Both the position numbers and the translations under genes were made by a program. The notes beneath the pieces were generated by a model. It was not told where the DNA came from and did no database searches. It saw only the letters and a list, made by a program, of their open reading frames with translations. From NCBI GenBank assembly GCA_965116565.1, contig OZ220699.1:1798001-1862000 (forward strand): a stretch of 64,000 nt of DNA, given 5' to 3'. Positions 50,910-60,909 of the stretch are shown here, in pieces. Numbering within the stretch: the first letter of the stretch is position 1; the number at the start of each line of letters is the position of its first letter. This stretch comes from Bin87 sp965116565 (lineage in GTDB: Bacteria > Chloroflexota > Dehalococcoidia > Lucifugimonadales > UBA3495).

Positions 50910-52367
50910 ATGCCAGCGCGCACCGGACAGGAATATATAGCCGGGTTGAAAGAACGGCCCCGCGAGGTGTGGATCGAGGGCGAGCGGGTGGACGACGTGA
51001 CCGCCCATCCCGGCCTCCGAAACGGGGTCAAGGCCGTGGCCGCCCTCTACGACATGCAGCATGACGCGGCGCTGCGGGAGGAGATGACCTTCGCCTCGCC
51101 ATCCACCGGGGATCCGGTGGGGTTGTCCTTCCAGATCCCGCACACGGTGGACGACCTGGTGCGAAAACGGGAAATGATGTCGCACTGGGCCTGGGCCAGT
51201 TGCGGGATGATGGGGCGGTCGCCGGACTTCATGAACTCGATCTTCACCGCATGGGCCGGCTCCGCCGACTACTTCGCCCAGGACCGTCCGGAGTTCAAGC
51301 AGAACGTGCTCAACTACCACGAGTTTCTGCGGGAGAACGATGTAACCCTCACCCACGCATTGGTGAACCTCCAACGCAGCCGCACCCCGGCCTCCGCGGA
51401 TAACCTCACCGAGAACATCGCGCTCACTGCCATCAAGCAGACTGATGCCGGCCTCGTGGTGCGGGGCAGCCGCGTGCTGGCGACACTGGGGCCCATTTCG
51501 GATGAGATCGCCATCTATCCTGTTGCCAGCCACCGCCTGGCTGACGACGACTGGAAGCACTCGTTCTCGTTCTCGATACCCTGCGACACGCCGGGCGTGA
51601 AGTTCCTGTGTCGGGAGAGTTTTGACGTGGGCCGCTCCCACTACGATCATCCATTGGGCTCCCGGTTTGAGGAGATGGACACGGTGGTGTTCTTCGACGA
51701 CGTCCTGGTGCCGTGGGAGCGAGTCTTCCTGCTGGGCGACGTGGAGCTTTGCAATGGCTACGGCACGGGCACCATGTCCAACGCTCACACGGGCTACCAG
51801 GTGCTGAACCGTTGCCTGGTCAAGGCGGAGTTCGTGCTGGGGCTGGCGGACCTGATGGTGGAAACGCTGGGCTCCGGCTCCATCCCCCACGTGCAGGAGC
51901 AGGTGGCGGAACTGATCACCTATCGCGACATGCTACGGGCGTGCCTGCGCGCGTCAGAGGCCGACGCCCGGCCCAACCAGTGGGGCATGGTGTGCCCGGC
52001 GATGGGCCCCATCCAGGCAGGACGCACGCTGTTCGGCAGGACGGTGTATCCGCGCATGATCGAGATCGTGCAGATGCTGGGCACCAGCAGCCTGATGGCC
52101 CTGCCCGCCGAGGCCGACTTTGACACGGGCATCGCGCCCGAAATCAACCGGTATCTCGCAACCGACACCACCGACGCCTGGGAAAGGGCCAAGCTGTTCC
52201 ACCTGGCATGGGACGTGTCGTGCAGTTCGTTCAGCGGCCGGCAGGTGCTCTACGAGCGCATGTTTGGCGGCAATCCGGTGCGCAACGCCATGATGCTGTT
52301 CAGCAACTACGACAAGGAACCCTTCCGTGCCAAGGTGCGCGAGTTCCTTGACTCGGACGACGATTAA
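50910..52367 (+). CDS. HpaB-family FADH2-dependent aromatic hydroxylase
   Basis: 485 residues, ATG at 50910 preceded by GAGAGGAGGTGA. The acyl-CoA-dehydrogenase-like fold of 4-hydroxyphenylacetate 3-monooxygenases is shown by RTGQEYIAGLKERPREVW, ALVNLQRSR (substrate-binding), VVRGSRVLATLGPISDEIAIYP, DDVLVPWERVFLLGD and the C-terminal RPNQWGMVCPAMGPI region. It needs reduced FAD supplied by a separate reductase that I do not see in the window. It would hydroxylate a phenol to a catechol, which the next gene (35 bases on) could cleave. Confidence 0.94.
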   Translation: MPARTGQEYIAGLKERPREVWIEGERVDDVTAHPGLRNGVKAVAALYDMQHDAALREEMTFASPSTGDPVGLSFQIPHTVDDLVRKREMMSHWAWASCGMMGRSPDFMNSIFTAWAGSADYFAQDRPEFKQNVLNYHEFLRENDVTLTHALVNLQRSRTPASADNLTENIALTAIKQTDAGLVVRGSRVLATLGPISDEIAIYPVASHRLADDDWKHSFSFSIPCDTPGVKFLCRESFDVGRSHYDHPLGSRFEEMDTVVFFDDVLVPWERVFLLGDVELCNGYGTGTMSNAHTGYQVLNRCLVKAEFVLGLADLMVETLGSGSIPHVQEQVAELITYRDMLRACLRASEADARPNQWGMVCPAMGPIQAGRTLFGRTVYPRMIEIVQMLGTSSLMALPAEADFDTGIAPEINRYLATDTTDAWERAKLFHLAWDVSCSSFSGRQVLYERMFGGNPVRNAMMLFSNYDKEPFRAKVREFLDSDDD

Positions 52368-52402
52368 CGAACCCGGAACGAATCACAAAGGAGGGACCGA
52401 AG

Positions 52403-52882
52403 ATGTCGTACACGCCAAAGCATCTGGGGCACCTGGTCATGCGGGTGCGGGACATGGACCGATCGCTGGACTTCTACACACGGGTGATGGGCCTGACCAT
52501 CATGGAGCGCTCGCCCAGCGGCACGGTGTTCATGTCCGCCAACACCGAGAAATCCCACGAACTCGCGATACGCGCCATCGGCATGGACGCCGCCGGCCCC
52601 GACCACAGCATCGTCGGACAGGCGCACATGGCCTGGCAGATGGAGACCTTTGAGGACCTGCAGGAACTCTACGATCGCCTGGTCGAGAACGACGTGCGGA
52701 TCCAACGGATCAGCGACCACGGCGTCTCGCTGGGAGTGTACCTGCTGGACCCCGACGACAACGAGATCGAGGTTTACTACGAGATGCCCAGCAACCAGTG
52801 GGAGCGGCATCCGGAGCGTGGACTATTCGGCGGCACCTTCCCGCTGAAGCTGCGGGAATCGGTGGGCGCGGCAGACGATTAA
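52403..52882 (+). CDS. VOC family ring-cleavage dioxygenase-like protein
   Basis: 159 residues, ATG at 52403 with AAGGAGG upstream. Metal ligands are in place: His10 in LGHLVMRVRDM, the second His in QAHMAWQME, and Glu in NEIEVYYEM, the type-I extradiol dioxygenase pattern in a single-domain form. FYTRVMGL and LLDPDDNEIE are family signatures. It follows the HpaB hydroxylase by 35 bases. A product of HpaB would be a catechol, so cleavage of that catechol is the simplest joint role. Confidence 0.92.
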   Translation: MSYTPKHLGHLVMRVRDMDRSLDFYTRVMGLTIMERSPSGTVFMSANTEKSHELAIRAIGMDAAGPDHSIVGQAHMAWQMETFEDLQELYDRLVENDVRIQRISDHGVSLGVYLLDPDDNEIEVYYEMPSNQWERHPERGLFGGTFPLKLRESVGAADD

Positions 52883-53072
52883 TCGTGTTGGGCTGGCGGC
52901 CCGTCGGAGCTTTCGATACCGGGAACTGGCTGGTGATGGTTCCGAGACGGGGAGACCGCCGGGCAGTGCGGCATTGGCGACATGTGGCGCTGACGCGTCC
53001 CACGCGCACAGGTGCAATGGGTAGCCCAAAGAGAAAACCATAGTGACGCGCCGGCAGGTCCCGGCCCGTCTG

Positions 53073-53115
53073 CGGCCCGTGGCGTCTGTTACGCTGGTAA
53101 CTGAACCACGGGCCG
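53073..53115. promoter_or_regulatory. Nested inverted repeat before addB
   Basis: Outer arms CGGCCCGTGG (53073-53082) and CCACGGGCCG (53106-53115) enclose an inner GTTAC/GTAAC stem with loop GCTG. It ends 43 bases before the addB start. TACGCT (53090-53095) in the inner part also fits a -10 box. Attenuator, operator or terminator of the preceding unit cannot be told apart. Confidence 0.4.
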
Positions 53116-53158
53116 TTCAGTCGGCCTCAGCGACGCCGACGCCGCGCGCAAATCGCCA

Positions 53159-56100
53159 ATGAACGAAATGCCAAAAACCTTCGATGCACGCAACCGCCTG
53201 ATCATGGGCCGGTTGTGCCCGGATTTGGAGCAAGTGTTGTGGCGCCTGATCTCGGATGAGAAACAGGACGATGTGCTGGCCCCGGTTACGGTAATCGCGC
53301 CGTCCAGGTACGCGGCGCTGGCGCTGCGTCAGGAGTTGGGCCGCACCGGGTTCGTCAACGTCAGGTTCATGGTTTTTTCCATGCTCGCGGAAATGCTGGG
53401 CGCCGCCACGCTGGAGCGGCAGGGTCGCAAACCGCTGACCGGCGTGGTGGAGACCGTGATGCTGCGTCGCGTTCTGGCGCAAACCACCGCCCCCCTGGCA
53501 GGCGTTCGGGAGCACCCCAGCACGCTATTCAGCGTGCGCGGCGCATTCCGGCAGTTGCGCAGCGTGGAAGGCCGGGTCCGAACCACCCTGATGGCCCGGG
53601 ACGACTTGTCGGGCGACGTGGCGCGCATGCACGAGCGGTACCGGGAGTTGGTTCGTCCGGATTGGTACGACGTGGACGACCTGGCAGAGGCCGCTGCCGA
53701 TGAAACGCGGTCCGGTGCGACGCCCGGTCTGGACGACCTGGGATCAATCGTGTTCTACCTGCCCCGCGAAACCTCTCCCGCAGAGGTTGGCCTCATCGAA
53801 TCGTTGGGGCAGAGGCATCGTTGCGCCGTCGTTCTGGGCGCCACCGGCGATCCGACCGCGGACCAACCGGTAATGGAACTTGCCAACACCCTGGACCGCA
53901 CATTCGGCCCACCCGAGGCCGCTGTCGAGTGGGCAGAACAAATCCCGGTTCTGCCCGATTCTGCCAATTTGCACGTATCGCCCAACGCCCACGAGGAACT
54001 TAGGTGGGTGATTCGCCAGGTGGTCAATGAATCCGAGGCTAACCAGACCCCGCTGCACCGGATGGCCATCCTTTACCGCATGGCCGATCCGTACGCGACG
54101 TTGATACGGGACGAGCTGCGCATGGCCGGCATCCCCATGGCCGGGCCGGATGCGGAGACGCTGGCCAACACCGCGGTCGGGCGAACCTTGCGCGGGCTGC
54201 TATCCCTTTCGGGAAACGATTTCCAACGCACGGAAATGATGGCGTGGTTGAGCGGAAATCCCGTGCTTCCCAGGGGAGAACATGCCCGGCGATTCAACCC
54301 GAGCCAGTGGGATAAGGTAGCACGGAAGGCGGGCATAGTGGGCGGCCTTCAACAGTGGCGAGGGCGTCTGACGTCCCATGCTCACCGTCTGGAGAACGAC
54401 GCCGACCGCAGGGAAGCAGCCGGCGAAATCAGCGTTGCCCGCGCCCGCGGCATGCGAGCCGAGGCAGAGTCCGCCAGAGACCTGCTGGCGTTTGTCGAGA
54501 GTTTGGCAGCGGATCTGAGGCCGCCTCCATCCGGCAGGAAGTTGGCGGAGTTCGCGAGATGGGCCGGCGGTCTGCTCACCAAATACCTGGCCCCAAACAT
54601 CACCCCCTCCGAAAACGCGGTGCTGGAACGGATCACGCGGGCGCTGGACGAGTTCAATACCGCGGATAGTGTTGAGAGCGTGGCTGACGCTGCGGTTTTT
54701 CGCGAGATGGTCGATGACGCATTGCAGGCTCCTTTCGGCCATCTGGGTCCGACCGGGCAAGGTGTTTTTGTATCGTCAATCGCCGCCTCAGCGGGTATGA
54801 CGTTCGAGGCCGTATGGGTGGTCGGAATGATCGAGGGAGCCGTCCCTCCACCCGGATTTTCGGACCCGCTGCTGCCGGAACAGCAATGGCGGGCATCCGG
54901 CGGCCACGATCGCCTGGGACAGCGCATGGCCGATGAACGCTACCGGTACCTTTCGATGATGAACGGGGCGACGCGGAGGACGTTGTCCTACCCCGTCGCT
55001 CACCCGGCGTCCCAACGACAAGCTTATCCATCGCGGTGGCTCCTGGAGCAGGCAACCGTGCTGGAAGGCAAAAGGGTGCAGTCCAGCGATCTGGGCACAC
55101 TACACGGACGAGACTGGTTGACGGTGAGCAGTTCTGCGGAAGCAGCCTTGCTCACTGCACAGGGTCCTGCTCCGGCGGACGACCATGATTACCGCTTGCA
55201 TCGCCTGCTGCACTGGAGGCGGTCCGGTCGGCCATTCAATGATCACCCGTTCGTTGGCAGCAACCCTCTCGCGGCTGGGATCCGTTTGGCGCGCACTCGA
55301 TTCCACCCCGGATTGACCGAGTTCGATGGAAACCTGTCGTCGTTGTCGGACGACGGCCATCTCGGCGCGGGCTTGGTGAGGGCACCCGTTTCGCCGACCG
55401 GACTGGAGTCTTGGGCGACGTGTCCTTATCGCTACTTCCTCGGCAACGTCTTGGGCCTCCGGGCGTTGGATTCACCGGAGGAGACCGTTTCAATAAGCGC
55501 GCTTGACCGTGGGGCGCTGATCCATGAGATTCTCGAGCGGTTCATTCGCGAAAGTGTCGCAAACGGCCACCTGCCGTCGGCTGGCGAACCCTGGGGCCCG
55601 GATGATCGGGCCCGGTTGCTGGGCATCGCCGACGCGTCGTTCCAGTCGGCTGAGGCTACGGGCGCCACGGGAAAACGCCTTCTGTGGGCCATGGACAAAG
55701 CCACAATCCTCTCCGATCTCGAAACCTTCCTGGAGGAAGATTCCGAAACGCGGTCCCGGCACGGCACCGCCCAGATACAGGTCGAAACCGGTTTTGGGTT
55801 CGGCGGAGACACCACCGACGTAGTTGATTCCGAGACGGGAGCGCGGTTCCGCGGGTCGATTGACCGAGTGGACGCCACAGCGGACGGAGGATCCGTTTTT
55901 GTCATCGACTACAAGACCGGAAGCGCCAGGCCGTACGGGGGATTGGAGGACGACGTTATTGACGGCGGGCGTCATCTCCAACTTGGAGTTTACTCTTTGG
56001 CGGCTCAGGCGCTGTTCCCGGATGCCACCCGCGTCGAAGCGGCTTACTGGTTCACCACCAACCGAGGCGGATTCAGTTTTGCTCCCAGCGACAGGTTCGA

Positions 56101-56335
56101 CATAACGGATCCCGATACCGCCGACCGTTTCAGGGACGGGGTCAGTCGAATCGTATCGGGCATCAACGCGGGGCTGTTCCCGGCCAATCCCGGTCCATTG
56201 GATCGGGGCGCGCCCGCCAACTGTCGGTACTGCGATTTTGATGCCGTGTGTCCGTCTCGCCGGCGGGATCTATGGAATCTCAAAAAATCGGATGTCGCGG
56301 TGGCTGACTACCTGGAACTCACCGGCGAATCCTGA
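53159..56335 (+). CDS. addB: AddB-like helicase-nuclease subunit
   Basis: 1058 residues. The C-terminal PD-(D/E)xK nuclease is seen as GSIDRVD...SVFVIDYKTG, and four cysteines for a [4Fe-4S] cluster lie at LESWATCPYRYFL and NCRYCDFDAVC (C-x2-C-x5-C), the AddB arrangement. The N-terminal half is an inactivated helicase-like region with no Walker A. With AddA (11 bases on) it would process double-strand DNA ends to 3' tails for RecA. Start is the ATG at 53159, which has a weak ribosome site. Length slightly below B. subtilis AddB. Confidence 0.9.
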   Translation: MNEMPKTFDARNRLIMGRLCPDLEQVLWRLISDEKQDDVLAPVTVIAPSRYAALALRQELGRTGFVNVRFMVFSMLAEMLGAATLERQGRKPLTGVVETVMLRRVLAQTTAPLAGVREHPSTLFSVRGAFRQLRSVEGRVRTTLMARDDLSGDVARMHERYRELVRPDWYDVDDLAEAAADETRSGATPGLDDLGSIVFYLPRETSPAEVGLIESLGQRHRCAVVLGATGDPTADQPVMELANTLDRTFGPPEAAVEWAEQIPVLPDSANLHVSPNAHEELRWVIRQVVNESEANQTPLHRMAILYRMADPYATLIRDELRMAGIPMAGPDAETLANTAVGRTLRGLLSLSGNDFQRTEMMAWLSGNPVLPRGEHARRFNPSQWDKVARKAGIVGGLQQWRGRLTSHAHRLENDADRREAAGEISVARARGMRAEAESARDLLAFVESLAADLRPPPSGRKLAEFARWAGGLLTKYLAPNITPSENAVLERITRALDEFNTADSVESVADAAVFREMVDDALQAPFGHLGPTGQGVFVSSIAASAGMTFEAVWVVGMIEGAVPPPGFSDPLLPEQQWRASGGHDRLGQRMADERYRYLSMMNGATRRTLSYPVAHPASQRQAYPSRWLLEQATVLEGKRVQSSDLGTLHGRDWLTVSSSAEAALLTAQGPAPADDHDYRLHRLLHWRRSGRPFNDHPFVGSNPLAAGIRLARTRFHPGLTEFDGNLSSLSDDGHLGAGLVRAPVSPTGLESWATCPYRYFLGNVLGLRALDSPEETVSISALDRGALIHEILERFIRESVANGHLPSAGEPWGPDDRARLLGIADASFQSAEATGATGKRLLWAMDKATILSDLETFLEEDSETRSRHGTAQIQVETGFGFGGDTTDVVDSETGARFRGSIDRVDATADGGSVFVIDYKTGSARPYGGLEDDVIDGGRHLQLGVYSLAAQALFPDATRVEAAYWFTTNRGGFSFAPSDRFDITDPDTADRFRDGVSRIVSGINAGLFPANPGPLDRGAPANCRYCDFDAVCPSRRRDLWNLKKSDVAVADYLELTGES

Positions 56336-56346
56336 GGCGCAGATCG

Positions 56347-59300
56347 ATGCCGACCAACTTCCTGCCGGTGGACGACAAGGCCCGGCGCATCATCAGCGAG
56401 GACCTGGACGCCACGCTGTTCGTGGAAGCCAGCGCGGGCACCGGAAAGACCACCAGCCTGGTGCAACGCGTGGTGAATCTGGTGTCCACCGGTCGCACCA
56501 CACTGGACCGCATAGCCGCCATCACCTTCACCGAGGCGGCCGCGGCCGAGTTGCGCGATCGCATCCGCGCCCGGTTGGAGCGAGCATCCGCGGATACCGA
56601 GCTCAGTGATGAGGAGCGGGACCGCTGCGCCCGCGGCATTGTTGACCTGGATCAGGCGGATATAAGCACGCTGCATTCGTTCGCGGGCGGCATCCTGCGG
56701 GAGAGGCCCCTGGAGGCGGGGTTGCCTCCGGCGTTCGAGACCAGCGATCAGATTGTGGCGGACCTGAGGTTCAATGAGCGATGGAACTCGTGGCTGGATA
56801 TTCACCTGGATGGAGAGACGGACCTCGGCCCGCAACTGGCGCTCGCTCTGACCTTCGGTCTGACTCCGGACAATATGAAAGACATCGCGGCGGGTTTCCA
56901 CGCCAATTACGGGGACCTGATGGGCGCTGCCTTTCCAGCAGTTCCATCCCCCGCTCACACCGCCGGGGCAGATCTGGCCGCCGCCCGCGAGGAATTGGAA
57001 CGTCTCTGCCAATTCTCCAAGATTGGCGCGGGAGACGCGCTTTACGATCATGTCCAGGGCAAGCTGGCGGGGCTGCGCCGTCTGTCCGAAACTCCGCCGG
57101 GATCGCCCGCTTCATACCAACTGCTCCAGCGTCTGTTGCCGATCAGGCAGGGAAGCGGGCGGCAGGGTGATTGGTTGGCGGATCCTCATACGGGCGAGAA
57201 CGCTTGCCGCGCGCTCAAGGGTCTGCTCCTGGAGTTGGACCGACAGGTTGTCGACGAGATTCAAAGTCTGCGGGACGCCTGCCTGATCCCAATCGTCGAG
57301 AGTCTCCGGGCGTTTGTCATTGATTATGCCCGGGCGAGACGGATCGAAGGCCGCGCCGAGTTCCACGACCTGTTGGTATGGGCCCGTGACCTGCTGCGGG
57401 ATAACCTGGAGATACGGGATCACTTCCGGCGGAAATATACACACCTCCTGATTGACGAGGCCCAGGACACCGATCCCATACAGGCCGAAATCGCGGTCCT
57501 GCTCTCCGAGGATGTAGCGGCGGAGGGTGTTGGCGGACCACGCGCTGAAAACTGGCATGACGTCGCGCCCGCTCCCGGCAAACTTTTCGTGGTTGGCGAC
57601 CCCAAGCAGTCGATCTACCGCTTCCGTCGCGCCGATGTCCAGCAGATGATGACGTTGCGCCGGCGCCTTGAGGAGGCCGGTGGTCGCACGGTTGAATTGA
57701 CGCAAAATTTCCGATCACAGCAGCCGGTGGTGCAGTGGGTCAACCGGTTGTTCGAGCAGTGGTTGGCGGCGGACCAGGACGAGACGGGTGACGTTGGCGT
57801 CGCTCAGGCCGGCTACGAAACCATGTCGGCCCTGTGGCAGGGCCATGGCGCCGGCGCATCGCCACCTGCCGTTTGGACGCTCGGCAACGAGTCCGTGGAT
57901 TCAACCATAGGGCCCATCCGGGAACAGGAAGCGGATGACATCGCGACCCTGTTGAGACAGATCGAGGGCGAGTCGTGGCCAATCCTGGACCAGGAAGCCA
58001 CGGAGGAGGCCGGGCACGAGTCGTATCGCCCTGCCCGCTATGCGGACATCTGCATTCTCATGCCCACGCGCACCGGGCTCGCCGAGCTGCAACGCGGATT
58101 GGAAGACCAGGACATTCCCTACCGCCTGGAAAGCGCTTCGCTGGTGTTTGAGACCCAGGAAATTCGTGATCTTTTGAACTGCTTGAAGTCAATCGACAAT
58201 CCGGCAGACCAAGTTGCCACGGTCGCGGCGCTCAGGTCTCAGGCTTTCGCGTGCAGCGATGTTGACCTGGCGCTGCACGGTGAGCGGGGTGGCAGTTTCG
58301 ACTACCTGGACCGTTCTCGCGCAGATGTACCGGGCCCGGTCAGCGAGGCAATGGCCGTCCTGCGGCGCTACCACGCGGTCCGCGTCTGGGAGTCGACACA
58401 GTCGTTGGTCGACCGTTTCATCCGGGATCGCCAGCTGATGGAGGCGGCAACGGGACAGCCCAGAATGCGCGAACAGTGGCGCCGTTACCGGTTTCTGGTG
58501 GAGCAGGCTGCCCGCTTTTCCAGCGCCGGCGGTGGTCCGCTCTCCAAATTCCTGGAATGGGTGGACGACCAAATCCAGGGCCGGGCCACCGTCTCCGAAA
58601 ACCCGGTCCCGGAATCGGACGAGGATGCGGTGCGCGTGATGACTATTCACGGCTCCAAGGGCCTTGAGTTCCCAGTGGTGGTGCTGACGGGAATCAACTC
58701 CACACCATCCCGCCGTGCGGAGCACGTCCTGTTTGACCGGCGGCGCGGGCAGGTTGAGGTGGGCGTCGGCTCGCAGGGCAATCGGATTTGCACGCCCGGC
58801 TACGAGGAGCTTCGGGAGCTGGACAATCAGTTGTCCGCTGCGGAACAGGTCCGCCTGATGTACGTGGCCACCACGCGCGCCCGGGATCACCTTGTGTTAA
58901 GCATGCGCAGACCCGTGCGCGGCGGGAATTCAATGGCTGACGTGATCGCCGGTTACATGGCAGATCACCAAACTCTATGGAAACCGGTCGAACTAAAACT
59001 GATTCCCGATACGTCCCCGCAATCGCCTGCAAACAGGCAATCACCTGCAAACGGGGAATCGCGTGCAAACGGGGAAACGGATCAACCAGCGGAGTCGGAC
59101 TCATTCCACTCTACCCAGGCGTTCGAAGAGTGGAAAGTGGAGCGCACGGCGATGATTGCCAAAATGAGCCGACCGTCGTTTGTCGCAGCCACCGGATTAT
59201 CGTCCCCTGCCGAGGACGAAAAACCGGAGCCTGATTCCCCCGAGCCGTGGCGTCGTGGTCGGGCCGGAACCTCGGTCGGACGGGCGGTCCACGCGGTACT

Positions 59301-59790
59301 GCAATCGATAGACCTCGCTACCGGCGATGGCATCGAGGACCGCGCACGCGCCCAAGCGGTGGCCGAAGGCGTACCCGATCGCGAGGCCGAAATCATGCGA
59401 TTGGCACGCGTAGCGGTGGACAGCGCAATCGTGCGGCGCGCCGTTGCCTCCTCGCGTCTGTGGCGCGAGGTGCCCGTTGCCGCGCCGTTGCCCGGCGGAT
59501 CGCTGCATGGGTTCATAGACCTCCTGTTTGAGGAGGACGACGGCCTGGTGGTGGTAGATTACAAGACGGATGCCGTGAGCGATGACCGTTTGACCGACAC
59601 GACCGAACGTTACCGATTGCAGGGCGGCGCTTACGCAGCGGCCATCGGCAGGATAACCGGCAAGTCGGTGAAAGAGATGGTTTTCCTGTTTTTGCAACCT
59701 GATCGCGAGGTTCCCCTTCCAGATCTTGCAAACGCGATGGATGATGCTCTGGCAGCCGCGCAGGAGCGATTGGCGCCACGACACGGGTGA
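56347..59790 (+). CDS. addA: AddA-like UvrD-family helicase with RecB-type nuclease
   Basis: 1147 residues. SF1A helicase motifs in order: Walker A VEASAGTGKTTSLV (residues 26-39), LLIDEAQDTDPIQ, VVGDPKQSIYRFRRAD, LTQNFRSQQPVV, VMTIHGSKGLEFPVV and MYVATTRARDHLVLS. The C-terminal nuclease has LHGFIDLLFE and VVVDYKTDAVSD. An Ala/Asn/Gly/Ser repeat (SPANRQ, SPANGE, SRANGE) from an 18-base tandem repeat lies at the linker before the nuclease. The AddAB complex unwinds and resects broken DNA. Strong call. Confidence 0.95.
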   Translation: MPTNFLPVDDKARRIISEDLDATLFVEASAGTGKTTSLVQRVVNLVSTGRTTLDRIAAITFTEAAAAELRDRIRARLERASADTELSDEERDRCARGIVDLDQADISTLHSFAGGILRERPLEAGLPPAFETSDQIVADLRFNERWNSWLDIHLDGETDLGPQLALALTFGLTPDNMKDIAAGFHANYGDLMGAAFPAVPSPAHTAGADLAAAREELERLCQFSKIGAGDALYDHVQGKLAGLRRLSETPPGSPASYQLLQRLLPIRQGSGRQGDWLADPHTGENACRALKGLLLELDRQVVDEIQSLRDACLIPIVESLRAFVIDYARARRIEGRAEFHDLLVWARDLLRDNLEIRDHFRRKYTHLLIDEAQDTDPIQAEIAVLLSEDVAAEGVGGPRAENWHDVAPAPGKLFVVGDPKQSIYRFRRADVQQMMTLRRRLEEAGGRTVELTQNFRSQQPVVQWVNRLFEQWLAADQDETGDVGVAQAGYETMSALWQGHGAGASPPAVWTLGNESVDSTIGPIREQEADDIATLLRQIEGESWPILDQEATEEAGHESYRPARYADICILMPTRTGLAELQRGLEDQDIPYRLESASLVFETQEIRDLLNCLKSIDNPADQVATVAALRSQAFACSDVDLALHGERGGSFDYLDRSRADVPGPVSEAMAVLRRYHAVRVWESTQSLVDRFIRDRQLMEAATGQPRMREQWRRYRFLVEQAARFSSAGGGPLSKFLEWVDDQIQGRATVSENPVPESDEDAVRVMTIHGSKGLEFPVVVLTGINSTPSRRAEHVLFDRRRGQVEVGVGSQGNRICTPGYEELRELDNQLSAAEQVRLMYVATTRARDHLVLSMRRPVRGGNSMADVIAGYMADHQTLWKPVELKLIPDTSPQSPANRQSPANGESRANGETDQPAESDSFHSTQAFEEWKVERTAMIAKMSRPSFVAATGLSSPAEDEKPEPDSPEPWRRGRAGTSVGRAVHAVLQSIDLATGDGIEDRARAQAVAEGVPDREAEIMRLARVAVDSAIVRRAVASSRLWREVPVAAPLPGGSLHGFIDLLFEEDDGLVVVDYKTDAVSDDRLTDTTERYRLQGGAYAAAIGRITGKSVKEMVFLFLQPDREVPLPDLANAMDDALAAAQERLAPRHG
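59021..59074. repeat. Three 18-base tandem repeats in addA
   Basis: Three units of the type AATCGCCTGCAAACAGGC (59021-59038, 59039-59056, 59057-59074) with 2-4 changes each, in frame, coding for SPANxx/SRANGE. The repeat is in the helicase-nuclease linker, where length change would be tolerated. Confidence 0.8.
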
Positions 59791-59856
59791 CACTCCGAAC
59801 TGACCTTCCCGTTCTCGGCGGCCCGACATGGCGTTGAATCCTTCGCGCGAGTTAAC

Positions 59857-59885
59857 CTGCCATGATCCCGCGAATGCCGTAGAAT
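59857..59885 (+). promoter_or_regulatory. Possible promoter of the amidohydrolase
   Basis: CTGCCA (59857-59862, 4 of 6) and TAGAAT (59880-59885, 5 of 6) with 17 bases between; leader about 34 bases to the ATG at 59926. Confidence 0.45.
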
Positions 59886-59925
59886 GGCGACTGACGGTTT
59901 CAATCGATCCCCAGGAGTAGCGCTC

Positions 59926-60750
59926 ATGATCATCGATACGCATACCCACGTAGTCAGCAGCGACAGGACGACGCACCCCCTCCATCCCGATGCGACCGGA
60001 TGGTCCCTGGAGGTGAGCAACGACGTTGATGACCTCATCGCCGAGATGGACGCGGCCGGCGTGGAATGCGCCACCCTGGTCCAACCCAACGGCACCTACG
60101 GTCTGGACAACTCCTATCAATGCGACAGCGCCCTCCAATATGCACCGCGCACGGTGGCAGTTGGAATCCTGGATCCGGCGGCCCCGGACGCGGCGGACAA
60201 GCTGTCCTATTGGACCAACGAGCGCGGCATGTGGGGCGTGCGCCTGCAGAGCCAGGCCGAACCCGACGATGCGCGATGCGACGCCCTGTGGGAGCGGGCC
60301 GAATCTCTGGGTGTACCCATATCGATCGGCGGCGGAGGGACGGCGGACCGGGTCAACCGGATGCGCAACATAGGCGCGCGCCATCCCCACGTTCGATTTG
60401 CGCCTGACCATTTTGCGGGATGGAGCGGTTCCAACGATAAGGCCGGCATGACCGCGGCGCTGGAGGAACTGGCGACTTTGTCCAACGCCCACCTGCGCTA
60501 TTCCAGCACCAGCCTCGGACCCTACGCAGATCTTGACTCGGATGAAAAGGACCTGTTCAGGCGCGTCGTTGAGGCGTTCACTCCACGGCGCATGATGTGG
60601 GGATCCAACTTCCCCTCGTCTCGCGATGGAGGCTTTGCCGGCCAGGTGCGCCTGGGTCAGACGGCTTTGCCCTGGCTTTCCGCGGAGGACCTTGACTGGA
60701 TGATGGGAGGGGCGGCTGCCACCTTCTGGCCGATGCTGCAGGCGCCATAA
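59926..60750 (+). CDS. Amidohydrolase family 2 (TIM-barrel) protein
   Basis: 274 residues from the ATG at 59926 (CAGGAG eight bases upstream). IIDTHTHVVSS carries the first metal His pair, followed by VECATLVQPNG, a central RFAPDHFAGWSG with the His, and the C-terminal MMWGSNFPSSRDG motif with a shared Asn/Ser where many members have Asp (S-D-x-P). The family includes 2-pyrone-4,6-dicarboxylate lactonase and related decarboxylases. Substrate unknown; aromatic-acid breakdown is plausible. Confidence 0.9.
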   Translation: MIIDTHTHVVSSDRTTHPLHPDATGWSLEVSNDVDDLIAEMDAAGVECATLVQPNGTYGLDNSYQCDSALQYAPRTVAVGILDPAAPDAADKLSYWTNERGMWGVRLQSQAEPDDARCDALWERAESLGVPISIGGGGTADRVNRMRNIGARHPHVRFAPDHFAGWSGSNDKAGMTAALEELATLSNAHLRYSSTSLGPYADLDSDEKDLFRRVVEAFTPRRMMWGSNFPSSRDGGFAGQVRLGQTALPWLSAEDLDWMMGGAAATFWPMLQAP

Positions 60751-60909
60751 CACCCGGTTGTCGTTGTTTGCTGTTGTCTAACAGCGCCCGGCGAGCGGGA
60801 TCGCCAGCCGTCGGATTGCGCCTGTCAGTGGAATCCTTGGGAACGGTTAGACCCGTCCGAGGCGGGTTGCGACCATCGCGAACATCTGCATTACATAGCG
60901 GAGCCTGTC

